Origin: a virus
DNA length: 48,490 nucleotides
IMG/VR virus record: IMGVR_UViG_3300030333_006863
Coordinates: 1 to 48,490 of that record
Direction: 5' to 3' (one strand)
Shown: piece after piece, positions 1-7,513 of the stretch
Position numbering within the stretch: the first letter of the stretch is position 1
How the letters are laid out: the number at the start of each line of letters is the position of its first letter
Notes under the pieces: model-generated
Told to the model about the DNA's origin: nothing
Seen by the model: the letters and a program-made list of their open reading frames with translations, nothing else
Databases searched by the model: none
Program-made: the position numbers and the translations under genes

Positions 1-1041
1 CCGTTGATCGGTAAGCAAAGAGAAATAAATAAAAGTCATCAGATTTTAGTCCATAATGCATCATTAGGTTCTTCATTGAGATGGCTTTATGAGGAAGGAT
101 CTATAGATGAGGATCTTTGGGAAAAGTATTCTTCTGCTCCAGGAGCGTTATTACCAAAGAGAGTAGGATCGGAAGCTCCTACTCCTATTATGCCAGCTCC
201 ATTGTCTAATGCATTTTTTGGTATTGTGCAGCAAGGAAAGCAAGATATGGAATACCTAGCTGGTATCTATTCAAGTATGCAGGGCGATACGCAACAGCAA
301 CATGAGACATTTAGAGGTATGTTAGCACTGGACGAGTACGGAACTAGACGAATAAAACAGTGGATGAAGCATAGCATGGAACCAGCATTACGCCAAGTTG
401 GCAAGATTGTCATGCAGTTTTCTCAAAGTGTTTATACTGCTAATAAAAGATTTAGAATTGTTCAGCCAAACGCTTTACAAGAAGATAAGAAGGTAGAGAT
501 CAATATACCTTTGTATAATGACATGGGTGAAGCAATAGGAAAGAGTATGGACTATGAATCTGCTAAATTTGATGTTCGAGTTGTAGCTGGATCAACATTG
601 CCAGTGAATAGATGGGCATATCTAGCAGAGCTAAAAGAATTATTGCAATTCGGTGTAGTAGATGATATAGCAGTACTTGCAGAGACTGATATAAGAAATA
701 AAGAACAAATAGCTCAGCGTAAGAGTCTATATGCGCAGCTTCAAAATCAAATAGGTCAGATGGAAGAAGCGATGAAAGATAAGGAAGGTACAATAGAGAC
801 TCTTGAAAGACAACTTGTTCAGGCAGGAATCAAGGGGAAGGTTATGCAGGCTGAAATGGAGATCAATAAGGTAAAAGAGCAAGAAAAAGCTAAGGCTAGT
901 GAGCAATCTACAGAAAGTAGAGCAAAGCATACAGTTCTAAGGGATGTAATGTCCAATGAAGTAGACTTGCAAAAAGAACGAATGAACCTCGAATTACAAA
1001 AAACACGAAATAATTTGGCTAATGCCGATAATCAAGAATAA
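1..1041 (+). CDS. Portal protein, C-terminal part (cut by window edge)
   Basis: The reading frame is open to the first base, so this is the C-terminal 347 or so residues of a longer protein; the TTG at position 4 is unlikely to be the true start. In P22-like phages the portal is a dodecameric ring at one capsid vertex through which DNA enters and leaves. The visible part has a mixed alpha/beta region, then a long helical, charged tail with coiled-coil character (about residues 225-345) like the barrel helices of podovirus portals. It lies directly before scaffold and capsid genes, the usual portal-scaffold-capsid order. The family call rests on order and general composition, not on a motif. 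Confidence 0.72.
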   Translation, partial: PLIGKQREINKSHQILVHNASLGSSLRWLYEEGSIDEDLWEKYSSAPGALLPKRVGSEAPTPIMPAPLSNAFFGIVQQGKQDMEYLAGIYSSMQGDTQQQHETFRGMLALDEYGTRRIKQWMKHSMEPALRQVGKIVMQFSQSVYTANKRFRIVQPNALQEDKKVEINIPLYNDMGEAIGKSMDYESAKFDVRVVAGSTLPVNRWAYLAELKELLQFGVVDDIAVLAETDIRNKEQIAQRKSLYAQLQNQIGQMEEAMKDKEGTIETLERQLVQAGIKGKVMQAEMEINKVKEQEKAKASEQSTESRAKHTVLRDVMSNEVDLQKERMNLELQKTRNNLANADNQE

Positions 1042-1068
1042 AATACACAACAACTTAGGAGAATAAGT

Positions 1069-1989
1069 ATGGTAGCTTCTACACAAGAAACTGAAAGTAA
1101 CCCTGTTAATCAAGAGTCTAAGCCTTTAAATGATGTTAATTTAGAGTCTTTGGCTGGTACAGGCTCGGAAAGTGATGCATTTTTTGAAGCGCTTGATAAA
1201 GATGTCAATGGAGGAATCCTTGACGATACCACTGAAGTAACCCAACAAGTCGCAAGTGATCCCGAACAGGCAACTCACTATGCTCAGGACAATGGCTCTA
1301 ATACGTGGGACAATGATGAGAATCCTTATAAAAAACGATATTCCGACTCTAGTCGTGAAGCCGTTAAACTTAGGGAGGAGCTTAAGGACTTGGAACCATT
1401 TGTTCCTGTTCTTGAAGCTATGAAGAATGATAGTGGTCTTGTTGATCATGTTAGAGAATATTTGGTTAATGGTGGCGCTCCCGCACAATCCATACAAGAG
1501 AAATTAAATCTCGGTGAGGATTTTATGTTTGATGCGAGTGACGCTATTACTGACCCTGAATCTGATTCGGCTAAAGTAATGAATGCTCATGTTGATGGTA
1601 TAGTTCAGCAAAGAGTTGGACAAATGCTTAAAAATGAGCGTCAAAATGCCCAAGTAATGCAAAGCAGAGCTAGGCAAGCTAAAGAGGAAGAAGCATTCAG
1701 GGAAAGAATGAATATGTCTGAAGATGATTTTAAGATAATGATGTCTGAAGCGAAAGGTCGCAAAATGACCATTGATGATATTTATTACCTTGTAAATCGT
1801 GATAAAGCTGCGCAGAATACTGCTAATGCTACAAAAGAAGATATGATCACCCAAATGAGGAATGTACGTAACATGCCAACAAGCGCCAGTGGAGTAAACA
1901 GTCCAGGGAAGGTAGCTAAATCTGCAGATGATGCAGTTTTTGATAAGATACTGACTCTGGATCCTGATTTAGAAAACCTGTTCGGATAG
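1069..1989 (+). CDS. Capsid assembly scaffolding protein
   Basis: A 306-residue acidic, helix-rich protein with no hydrophobic core segments. Residues 1-110 are low-complexity and acidic; the middle and C-terminal part is charged and coiled-coil-like, ending in a small hydrophobic tip (DPDLENLFG). This composition, and its place between portal and major capsid protein, is typical of podovirus scaffolds, which copolymerise with the capsid protein and are lost during maturation. A clear AGGAG site lies 7 bases before the ATG. No protease motif is seen, so it is not an obvious protease-scaffold fusion. Confidence 0.75.
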   Translation: MVASTQETESNPVNQESKPLNDVNLESLAGTGSESDAFFEALDKDVNGGILDDTTEVTQQVASDPEQATHYAQDNGSNTWDNDENPYKKRYSDSSREAVKLREELKDLEPFVPVLEAMKNDSGLVDHVREYLVNGGAPAQSIQEKLNLGEDFMFDASDAITDPESDSAKVMNAHVDGIVQQRVGQMLKNERQNAQVMQSRARQAKEEEAFRERMNMSEDDFKIMMSEAKGRKMTIDDIYYLVNRDKAAQNTANATKEDMITQMRNVRNMPTSASGVNSPGKVAKSADDAVFDKILTLDPDLENLFG

Positions 1990-2032
1990 AGCTTTAGTAG
2001 TCCTATTCCGAACTTAAGAAAAGGAGTTTGGA

Positions 2033-3652
2033 ATGCCAGAAGACATTCTATATTCATCTGGGTCAAATATTGGCACATTTGCCGATAATGCGGCCCCTGG
2101 TGCCCCTAGCGGGTACTCTGGTGGATCTCCTGTAGACACTGGTGATCTTCGTAGAAAATATGATTTTAGTGATCGTGTTTCGGAGCTCGCTGTGTCCCAG
2201 GATCCCTTTTTTCGCTTTGTAAGTAAAGTAGCGAAAAAGCCAACCGATGATCCTCAGTTCAAATATACAGAACGACGAGGTTCATGGCATAAACGTTATG
2301 CCTATCCAGCTGGATTTTCAGCTGATGACTCAACATACACATACATAGGCGCTATTTCACTTAGTACGATAGCTCTGCAAACAGCAGATACTATTTTCTA
2401 CGTGAAGATGGCTGGCGACTATAAGAATACTGGAAACATTGGAAATATTTACGGTCAGACCGACGGAGAAGTAAAAATTGGTTCTGATGGTACAGAGCCT
2501 AAGTTTTTCCTAGTAGACCAATTAGTTCGCATTCCCATGTCTTCAACAGAAGGTGGGACACCTAATGACTATGTGGTAGCTAAGGTTCTTGCTGTTACTG
2601 AAAATGCAGGTTCTGGTGATAAGGATGAGAAAAGCGGTAGTGATGAGATCGCGCATACAAAGCTGAAGCTAAAAGTTGTTAAAGGTTGTTCTGCAATTTC
2701 ATCTAATGCATACATCCCTAGACTAAAAGCACCAGCAGCAGCATCCAATTTTGTTGGTGTTGCTACTCATGGACTAGCAGGCGCAAGTGTAGTGAAAGAT
2801 AATCACACGACTGGATCATCTGCAAAGAGCCTTGATCATGCATTCTTAGAAGATCTAAGATGCTATGTCATGGGTACAACCTTTGATAAAGGAACTGGTT
2901 ATCCAGAAACCTGGAAAGATCAGCCTTTCTCAACTGGTTACGGACAAACTCAGATATGGAAGACAACCATGTCAATGACCAATACTGACAGGGCGACTAG
3001 CCTAAAGTATGAGGGCAATGAGTGGGCGCGTATCTGGAAAGAAAAGCTCATTGAGCACAAGTTCGATATTGAGCAATCATTGTTGTTTGGTTCTCAAAAC
3101 TCCACTCATCGTACCACTCAAGGTGCGGTAGACTGGGTAGTGAACAATGGAAATGTGTTCTCATGGAGCACCAGCAAGGACGCAGATGGCTTCTTAGAAG
3201 ATATGTCTGCATTGCTTGATCCGAGATATGCAGCTGCAAATGCAACTGTATTTTTCTGTTCAACAGCAGTCTATAACTGGTTGCATCAACTAGGTGGCTA
3301 CTTTTCACAAAATGTTAATATCAATGATCAATTCCGTGCAGACCTTGCTGTAACTGGTCGCAAAAAGGTTCTTGGCCTTGATATGACAAGTATCATGACA
3401 CCATTTGGTGGAATGAACGTAGCTAGAAATATCCATTTGGATGGAACAGATGTAGCAATTCTAGGTGTAAACCTAAAGAACTGTGCTTATCGTCCGCTAG
3501 TGGGTAATGGCTTGAATCGCGATACCAGCATTTATGTTGGTGTTCAAACGCTTGAAAACAGCGGTGTTGACCGTAGGGTTGATCAAATTCTTACCGAAGC
3601 TGGTATGGAATGGTCTATGCCTGAGTCTCACTCTGTTTGGAAAGCAGTATAA
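2033..3652 (+). CDS. Major capsid protein
   Basis: A 539-residue protein following the scaffold gene, with AAGGAG at a good distance from the ATG. The N-terminal region (about residues 38-75: DLRRKYDFSDRVSELAVSQ and a following aromatic/basic segment) resembles the N-arm region of HK97-fold capsid proteins of marine phages. The remainder is beta-rich, with a long central insertion (about residues 125-220) that could be an inserted surface domain. It is followed after 11 bases by a small Ala-rich gene and then a strong terminator, as expected for a highly expressed capsid unit. The fold is inferred from position, size and general sequence character. Confidence 0.85.
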   Translation: MPEDILYSSGSNIGTFADNAAPGAPSGYSGGSPVDTGDLRRKYDFSDRVSELAVSQDPFFRFVSKVAKKPTDDPQFKYTERRGSWHKRYAYPAGFSADDSTYTYIGAISLSTIALQTADTIFYVKMAGDYKNTGNIGNIYGQTDGEVKIGSDGTEPKFFLVDQLVRIPMSSTEGGTPNDYVVAKVLAVTENAGSGDKDEKSGSDEIAHTKLKLKVVKGCSAISSNAYIPRLKAPAAASNFVGVATHGLAGASVVKDNHTTGSSAKSLDHAFLEDLRCYVMGTTFDKGTGYPETWKDQPFSTGYGQTQIWKTTMSMTNTDRATSLKYEGNEWARIWKEKLIEHKFDIEQSLLFGSQNSTHRTTQGAVDWVVNNGNVFSWSTSKDADGFLEDMSALLDPRYAAANATVFFCSTAVYNWLHQLGGYFSQNVNINDQFRADLAVTGRKKVLGLDMTSIMTPFGGMNVARNIHLDGTDVAILGVNLKNCAYRPLVGNGLNRDTSIYVGVQTLENSGVDRRVDQILTEAGMEWSMPESHSVWKAV

Positions 3653-3663
3653 GGAGGTAACTA

Positions 3664-3873
3664 ATGGCTAATCCTTTATATGGTTCAAACAAAGCAGATG
3701 CAAAACTTGATGGAATGGTAGACGCTCAAGACGCAATCGCAGATGCCGCAGCAGCTACAGCTGCTGTTGGCGATAGTGATAACACAGAGATCTTAGCTGA
3801 CGTAGCAGAGTTACGCACAAAGATCAATTTAATTATCGCTGCTCTTGAAGCCGCTGGAGTCATCAAGTCGTAA
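3664..3873 (+). CDS. Small Ala-rich virion protein (head-associated?)
   Basis: A 69-residue protein with a strong GGAGG site before the ATG. Residues 20-69 are almost entirely helical and alanine-rich (a run such as DAAAATAAVG), consistent with a short coiled coil or trimeric stalk. It sits between the major capsid gene and its terminator and so should be made at capsid-like levels. Small proteins here are often head decoration or head-fibre components. No conserved motif is visible, so the role is inferred from position only. Confidence 0.6.
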   Translation: MANPLYGSNKADAKLDGMVDAQDAIADAAAATAAVGDSDNTEILADVAELRTKINLIIAALEAAGVIKS

Positions 3874-3914
3874 TAAAACTGAAGTTTGAGAGGTAATAAC
3901 TCAATATAAGGTTA

Positions 3915-3943
3915 GGGGCCCATCTAATGGTGGGCCCCCTTTT
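3915..3943 (+). terminator. Intrinsic terminator after the capsid unit
   Basis: GGGGCCCA (3915-3922) and TGGGCCCC (3931-3938) form a perfect 8-bp GC-rich stem with an 8-base loop, followed by C and TTTT. It separates the capsid unit from the connector and tail genes and probably gives partial termination, lowering downstream expression. Confidence 0.9.
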
Positions 3944-3968
3944 AATAAATAAAATAAGGAAATAGTAA

Positions 3969-4814
3969 ATGTCTGCAGTTACCACAAGGACGCTAATTGA
4001 AAAAGCATATGATATAGCTACTATAGCCGTTCCTACGGACCCGAGTGCTGACCTAAAGGAAGAGATATTTGGTTATTGGAGAGCTGGCGCTAGGGATGTG
4101 GTCAGCAGGGCTAAACAAGCTAGACCAGATCTAATATTGGGCATGGTATCTCAATCATCTGTTGCAGCAAATACAGATTATGTTTCTGTAGATGTTGATT
4201 CAGTGGATACAATACTTTCTGTTAGGCGAAATAATTATCCTTGTATGCAAATCTCTTTTAATGAATCTCAGCTTTATGATGATGCTTCATCTGGGAGTAT
4301 TTTAGAATCTAGTATTTATCATCCAGTTTTTTTTGTTGATACATCAACTGCAGATTCATCTCGCGTAAGGGTTATGCCTACAAATCATACATCAATTGAA
4401 GTAGATTTAGTTGAGTTTTCAGCTATAGATGCTGTTGATATATATGCTGCTACATCTGCAAATAATTTACCAACCCTATCTGAAACACTGCTCTTGACAT
4501 ACTTAGCTATCAGGCTTATTGATAATGAGATTGGAAATCATATCACTGCGGGAGATTATAATGGCGCTATTGATAGTGCTAAAAATTTTATTAATAGTCT
4601 TACTCATAATTCTATAGATATAGATGTGCAGGCTAGGTTAGAAGATGATGATATAGAAACTGCATCTGTTGCAATACAAGCTGCTAAGAATGAATTAGAT
4701 AGGGCAATGGGATCATTAAAAGAAGTCGAACAATTACAAGCTAGGAAAAATCAATTAATGCAGGAATATTATGGATCGTTAGGCTCTTCTGGTGGATCAC
4801 AGGATAAAGAATGA
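3969..4814 (+). CDS. Head-tail connector / adaptor protein
   Basis: A 281-residue protein following the capsid terminator, with AAGGA upstream of the ATG. The N-terminal 30 residues and several later segments are helical; the middle has short beta strands (SVDSVDTILSVRRNNYP), and the C-terminal 80 residues form a long charged helix. This size and alternating pattern fit the podovirus adaptor ring that docks under the portal (T7 gp11 or P22 gp4 type). Its stop overlaps the next start (ATGA), implying coupled translation. Assignment is by context and secondary-structure pattern. Confidence 0.55.
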   Translation: MSAVTTRTLIEKAYDIATIAVPTDPSADLKEEIFGYWRAGARDVVSRAKQARPDLILGMVSQSSVAANTDYVSVDVDSVDTILSVRRNNYPCMQISFNESQLYDDASSGSILESSIYHPVFFVDTSTADSSRVRVMPTNHTSIEVDLVEFSAIDAVDIYAATSANNLPTLSETLLLTYLAIRLIDNEIGNHITAGDYNGAIDSAKNFINSLTHNSIDIDVQARLEDDDIETASVAIQAAKNELDRAMGSLKEVEQLQARKNQLMQEYYGSLGSSGGSQDKE

Positions 4815-5092
4815 GTTGGACAACACAGACTCCCAATAGCAATGATTCATGGAAAACCTTTGCACCTCATAGCAGGTCTATATGGGAAGACGCTGGTTCT
4901 TTTACTTGGGATGGATTATCTACAGATACATCACTTGATCTTTTAGATCTTACCTGGGATGGAATTAGTTGGAAAATACCATCGGAATGGAGTCTTGATA
5001 ATTTTGGTAGCTCTCCAAGTTGGATCACTCAAAATATGACAAGCGATACATATACTACATCCCTTCAACCACATACAACTTGGGAGATATAA
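4811..5092 (+). CDS. Trp-rich small protein of unknown function
   Basis: 93 residues, starting in an ATGA overlap with the connector gene. It has about nine tryptophans and repeats the theme TWDG (residues about 33-36 and 48-51), with many Ser, Thr and Asp. Such Trp-spaced, polar sequences occur in small beta-rich virion proteins. Nothing in it suggests an enzyme. The stop TAA shares a base with the next ATG (TAATG), so the run of small genes here is probably translated as one coupled unit. Confidence 0.6.
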   Translation: MSWTTQTPNSNDSWKTFAPHSRSIWEDAGSFTWDGLSTDTSLDLLDLTWDGISWKIPSEWSLDNFGSSPSWITQNMTSDTYTTSLQPHTTWEI

Positions 5093-5373
5093 TGAAATTT
5101 ATGGAATTAATGCAAAGAGCTGGATTACAAAGTTTTGGCATTGCAAAATCTTATTTTAAAAGTGCTCTATTAGAAGTCGAAAGTAGATATCCTGACAAAA
5201 TAGAGCAAGCTAAGACAAATTTAACTAAGGATAAAAGATATTACTCAACTCCACCGAATATGGTTAATTTGCAAGATGTTCGTGTTAAATATAAAGGAGA
5301 TGATGGAGAAACAAAATACCGTTCTATCCCCAGGATAAAAATGGTAGAGGATATTGATCAAGATGGCGTCTGA
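5092..5373 (+). CDS. Small basic protein of unknown function, virion region
   Basis: 93 residues from the ATG at 5092, chosen because it overlaps the preceding stop (TAATG) and has GGGAGA upstream; an in-frame ATG at 5020 would overlap the previous gene by 73 bases and lacks a ribosome site. The sequence is Lys/Arg-rich with an N-terminal helix (residues 1-45) and a short beta-like C-terminal part. It lies among connector and lysis-type genes. No family recognised. Confidence 0.6.
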   Translation: MKFMELMQRAGLQSFGIAKSYFKSALLEVESRYPDKIEQAKTNLTKDKRYYSTPPNMVNLQDVRVKYKGDDGETKYRSIPRIKMVEDIDQDGV

Positions 5374-5731
5374 TAATAAATATGCATATTATTTTCGAGG
5401 CAGAGATATTGCTATAGTAGAAAATAAGGATGGTAAGTGGCAATCCCCAACAGAGACTGTTGCAGAAGGATTGATGTTTGAGTATAGTAAACTACCTAAT
5501 GTTCCTACGGTTGAGAGTTCTGATTTAGATATGTCAGATACACTCGCTAATGCTATTATATACTACTTTAAAGCTATGAAAGCAGAGGAAGAGAAGGAAT
5601 TACAAGAGAAAGAGTATTACTATGCATTGTTTTTAAAATGGGCTCATATGGATAGAGATAACAGAATTAAAACTGTTAGAAGAATTACACCTTTATTTTC
5701 TAGTGCCCCTAACATAAGAAATACAAAATGA
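5363..5731 (+). CDS. Conserved-looking small protein, unknown function
   Basis: 122 residues from the ATG at 5363, which overlaps the preceding gene by 11 bases; a TTG at 5354 in the same frame is less likely. The N-terminus has beta-like segments with aromatic residues (YAYYFRGRDIAIVENKDGKW), followed by an acidic helical region (about residues 80-95, rich in Glu and Lys) and a basic C-terminus. The stop overlaps the next start (ATGA). It may be a head-completion or tail component by position; no motif confirms that. Confidence 0.6.
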   Translation: MASDNKYAYYFRGRDIAIVENKDGKWQSPTETVAEGLMFEYSKLPNVPTVESSDLDMSDTLANAIIYYFKAMKAEEEKELQEKEYYYALFLKWAHMDRDNRIKTVRRITPLFSSAPNIRNTK

Positions 5732-6177
5732 TTAAAAAAGCTGTTAAAAAAATAACAAAAGAAACTTTAAAAAGAATTAATCTATATTCAGAAGAAGCAG
5801 TAGCATTGATAATGGCAACTGGTAGCGCTGAAAGTGGATATAGGCACTTAGAGCAGATAAAAGGTCCTGCTTTAGGATTTTTCCAAATGGAGCCTGCAAC
5901 ATGTCGTGATATAATGGAGAATTACGTAGTGTATAGACCTAAGTATAAAAATGCATTAATTACTATTGGTTTTGATGAAGCAGATTTAGAATTTTGTTTA
6001 TACACTAACATTGCAGTTCAAGCAGCAATGTGTAGATTGCATTACAGACGAGTTCCTAAGAGATTACCTGCAGCGGATGATCTAGAGGGTCAAGCAAGAT
6101 ATTGGAAAAAATGGTATAATACAGAGCTTGGTCGTGGAACCGTTGAACATTTCATTAAAGCAAATCAGGAGAAATGA
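5728..6177 (+). CDS. Lysozyme-like (SLT-type) transglycosylase
   Basis: 149 residues. The segment TGSAESGY (catalytic Glu at about residue 35) followed by GPALGFFQMEP (residues 46-56) matches the catalytic Glu and the G-x-x-Q-x-x-P signature of soluble lytic transglycosylase-like folds, which cut the glycan strands of peptidoglycan. There is no signal peptide, so it needs either a holin for lysis or packaging into the virion for wall penetration. It lies in the virion block in an ATGA overlap with the upstream gene and abuts a metallophosphoesterase, which slightly favours a virion-associated role. It could equally be the endolysin, as no other candidate was found. Confidence 0.7.
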   Translation: MIKKAVKKITKETLKRINLYSEEAVALIMATGSAESGYRHLEQIKGPALGFFQMEPATCRDIMENYVVYRPKYKNALITIGFDEADLEFCLYTNIAVQAAMCRLHYRRVPKRLPAADDLEGQARYWKKWYNTELGRGTVEHFIKANQEK

Positions 6178-7059
6178 ATGATATGTCCTTATTGTTCTTC
6201 AATAAAAGTAGGAAAAGAAGGTACTCGAAAAACGAAAAAAGAGAATTACCAACGTTTTTCTTGTCAGAAATGTGGGAAATGGTACCAAGTACCTTTTTCT
6301 CAAGCAGAATTAAACAAAAATGGAATTGTTGAGCCAGGCAGTCTCCTTTCCTTTAAGTTCGATGGACCTATTAAAGTTCACGGTGCTACTGATGTTCATC
6401 ATGGTGCAGCTGAGCATAGCTGGAGCCATTTTGACGAATTTATTGAGGAAGTGGACGCAGACCCACAAGCAAGATGGTTCTTGAATGGAGATAATATTGA
6501 ACTTATACCACCGAATTATAAGATTCCTCAAAGAGGTCAATCAATGGAGCCCGATGAGCAGCATATATCATTTAGAAAGAGAATTGAGAAGATTGCAGAT
6601 AAACTTCTTTTTATTCGTGGTGGTAACCATGATTTTATCAGGAGCGTTAACATTCTAGGTTTTGATGTATCTATGTTACTCGCTGATGATTTAAAAGTGC
6701 CGTATTTTAAAATGCCTGGATATACTAGAATCGATATTAATGATAAGTCTTGGTACTTAGTGAGTGGTCATGGTAAAAGTGGTGGTAAAAATGGGGATCT
6801 AGAATTAGATAAAATGGCTGCAGTTTATAGCCAAGGAGATGTTTTTTTTCTTGGACACAATCATCAGTTATATGCTAAACCTATTGACTCATTAAGAGTT
6901 GAAGGTAGCGAAGAAAAACTTCATAGGAGATGGTATTGTAGAGGAGGATCATTCTTGAATTATGCGGAATATGCTCGATATTCATTTTATCCTATGATAA
7001 GAACAGGTTGGGTTACAATGGAATTTGGACCCAAGGTAATTAAAGCATGGGCTAATTAG
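6178..7059 (+). CDS. Zinc-ribbon metallophosphoesterase
   Basis: 293 residues with two parts. Residues 1-40 carry C3-x2-C6 and C29-x2-C32, a zinc ribbon. Residues 60-290 show the calcineurin-like phosphoesterase motifs in order: D72-x-H74, G-D105-N106, G-N150-H151-D, G-H198-G and G-H227-N-H229, the ligands of a dinuclear metal site. Such enzymes cleave phosphodiesters or phosphomonoesters, including DNA, RNA and cyclic nucleotides. The zinc ribbon suggests nucleic acid binding. The gene starts right after the transglycosylase stop, with GGAG upstream, among virion genes rather than replication genes. The substrate cannot be read from the sequence. Confidence 0.85.
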   Translation: MICPYCSSIKVGKEGTRKTKKENYQRFSCQKCGKWYQVPFSQAELNKNGIVEPGSLLSFKFDGPIKVHGATDVHHGAAEHSWSHFDEFIEEVDADPQARWFLNGDNIELIPPNYKIPQRGQSMEPDEQHISFRKRIEKIADKLLFIRGGNHDFIRSVNILGFDVSMLLADDLKVPYFKMPGYTRIDINDKSWYLVSGHGKSGGKNGDLELDKMAAVYSQGDVFFLGHNHQLYAKPIDSLRVEGSEEKLHRRWYCRGGSFLNYAEYARYSFYPMIRTGWVTMEFGPKVIKAWAN

Positions 7060-7068
7060 GAGAAAATC

Positions 7069-7296
7069 ATGGATATAAAATCAATGCTAGTTAAACTAGC
7101 TGAAGATCAAGCTGAAAAAATGCAAGAGGAAGCTGTAAAGCATCTTGCGTCTGATGAAATGTCTGATATGATCGCTACAAAGATCAATGAAAAAATAGAT
7201 ATTCCATTTGTAAGCGAAGATAAGGAGCAGATATTTTTTGAAAAAATGGTTGATATCGTAACAGATATCTTAGAAGGCGTATTTAAAGGAAAATAA
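7069..7296 (+). CDS. Small helical acidic protein, unknown function
   Basis: 75 residues, GGAG 7 bases before the ATG. It is predicted fully helical, with alternating charge and hydrophobic positions (AEDQAEKMQEEAVKHLAS), and no Cys or transmembrane segment. It is followed one base later by the Lys-rich small gene. It could be a chaperone or a small structural protein; unknown. Confidence 0.55.
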   Translation: MDIKSMLVKLAEDQAEKMQEEAVKHLASDEMSDMIATKINEKIDIPFVSEDKEQIFFEKMVDIVTDILEGVFKGK

Positions 7297-7297
7297 A

Positions 7298-7498
7298 ATG
7301 TTATCAATATTATTAACAATAACACTTGCTAATGCAGATAGCGTAAAAATAGAAGCAACCACTCATCCTACATATAATGTAATGGCTTATAATATGGATG
7401 ATGTTAAAAAGAAAAAAAAGAAGAAAGGCAAAAAGCTAGGTGAGAAGGGAAAGAAGAAAAAAAAGGGTTTCTTTTCAAAGGTATTTGGTTCGAAATAA
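7298..7498 (+). CDS. Short protein with hydrophobic N-terminus and polylysine tail
   Basis: 66 residues with AAAGGA upstream. The first 14 residues (MLSILLTITLANAD) are hydrophobic and end in ANA, like a minimal signal peptide, though without the usual N-terminal Lys/Arg. From residue 37 it is dominated by lysine (seven in a row, then GKK and KKKKK) and ends in FFSKVFGSK, an amphipathic cationic tip. It resembles small membrane-active or DNA-binding peptides. It could assist lysis or bind DNA in the virion; the sequence does not decide. Confidence 0.5.
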   Translation: MLSILLTITLANADSVKIEATTHPTYNVMAYNMDDVKKKKKKKGKKLGEKGKKKKKGFFSKVFGSK

Positions 7499-7513
7499 CC
7501 TTTAGGATGATCG

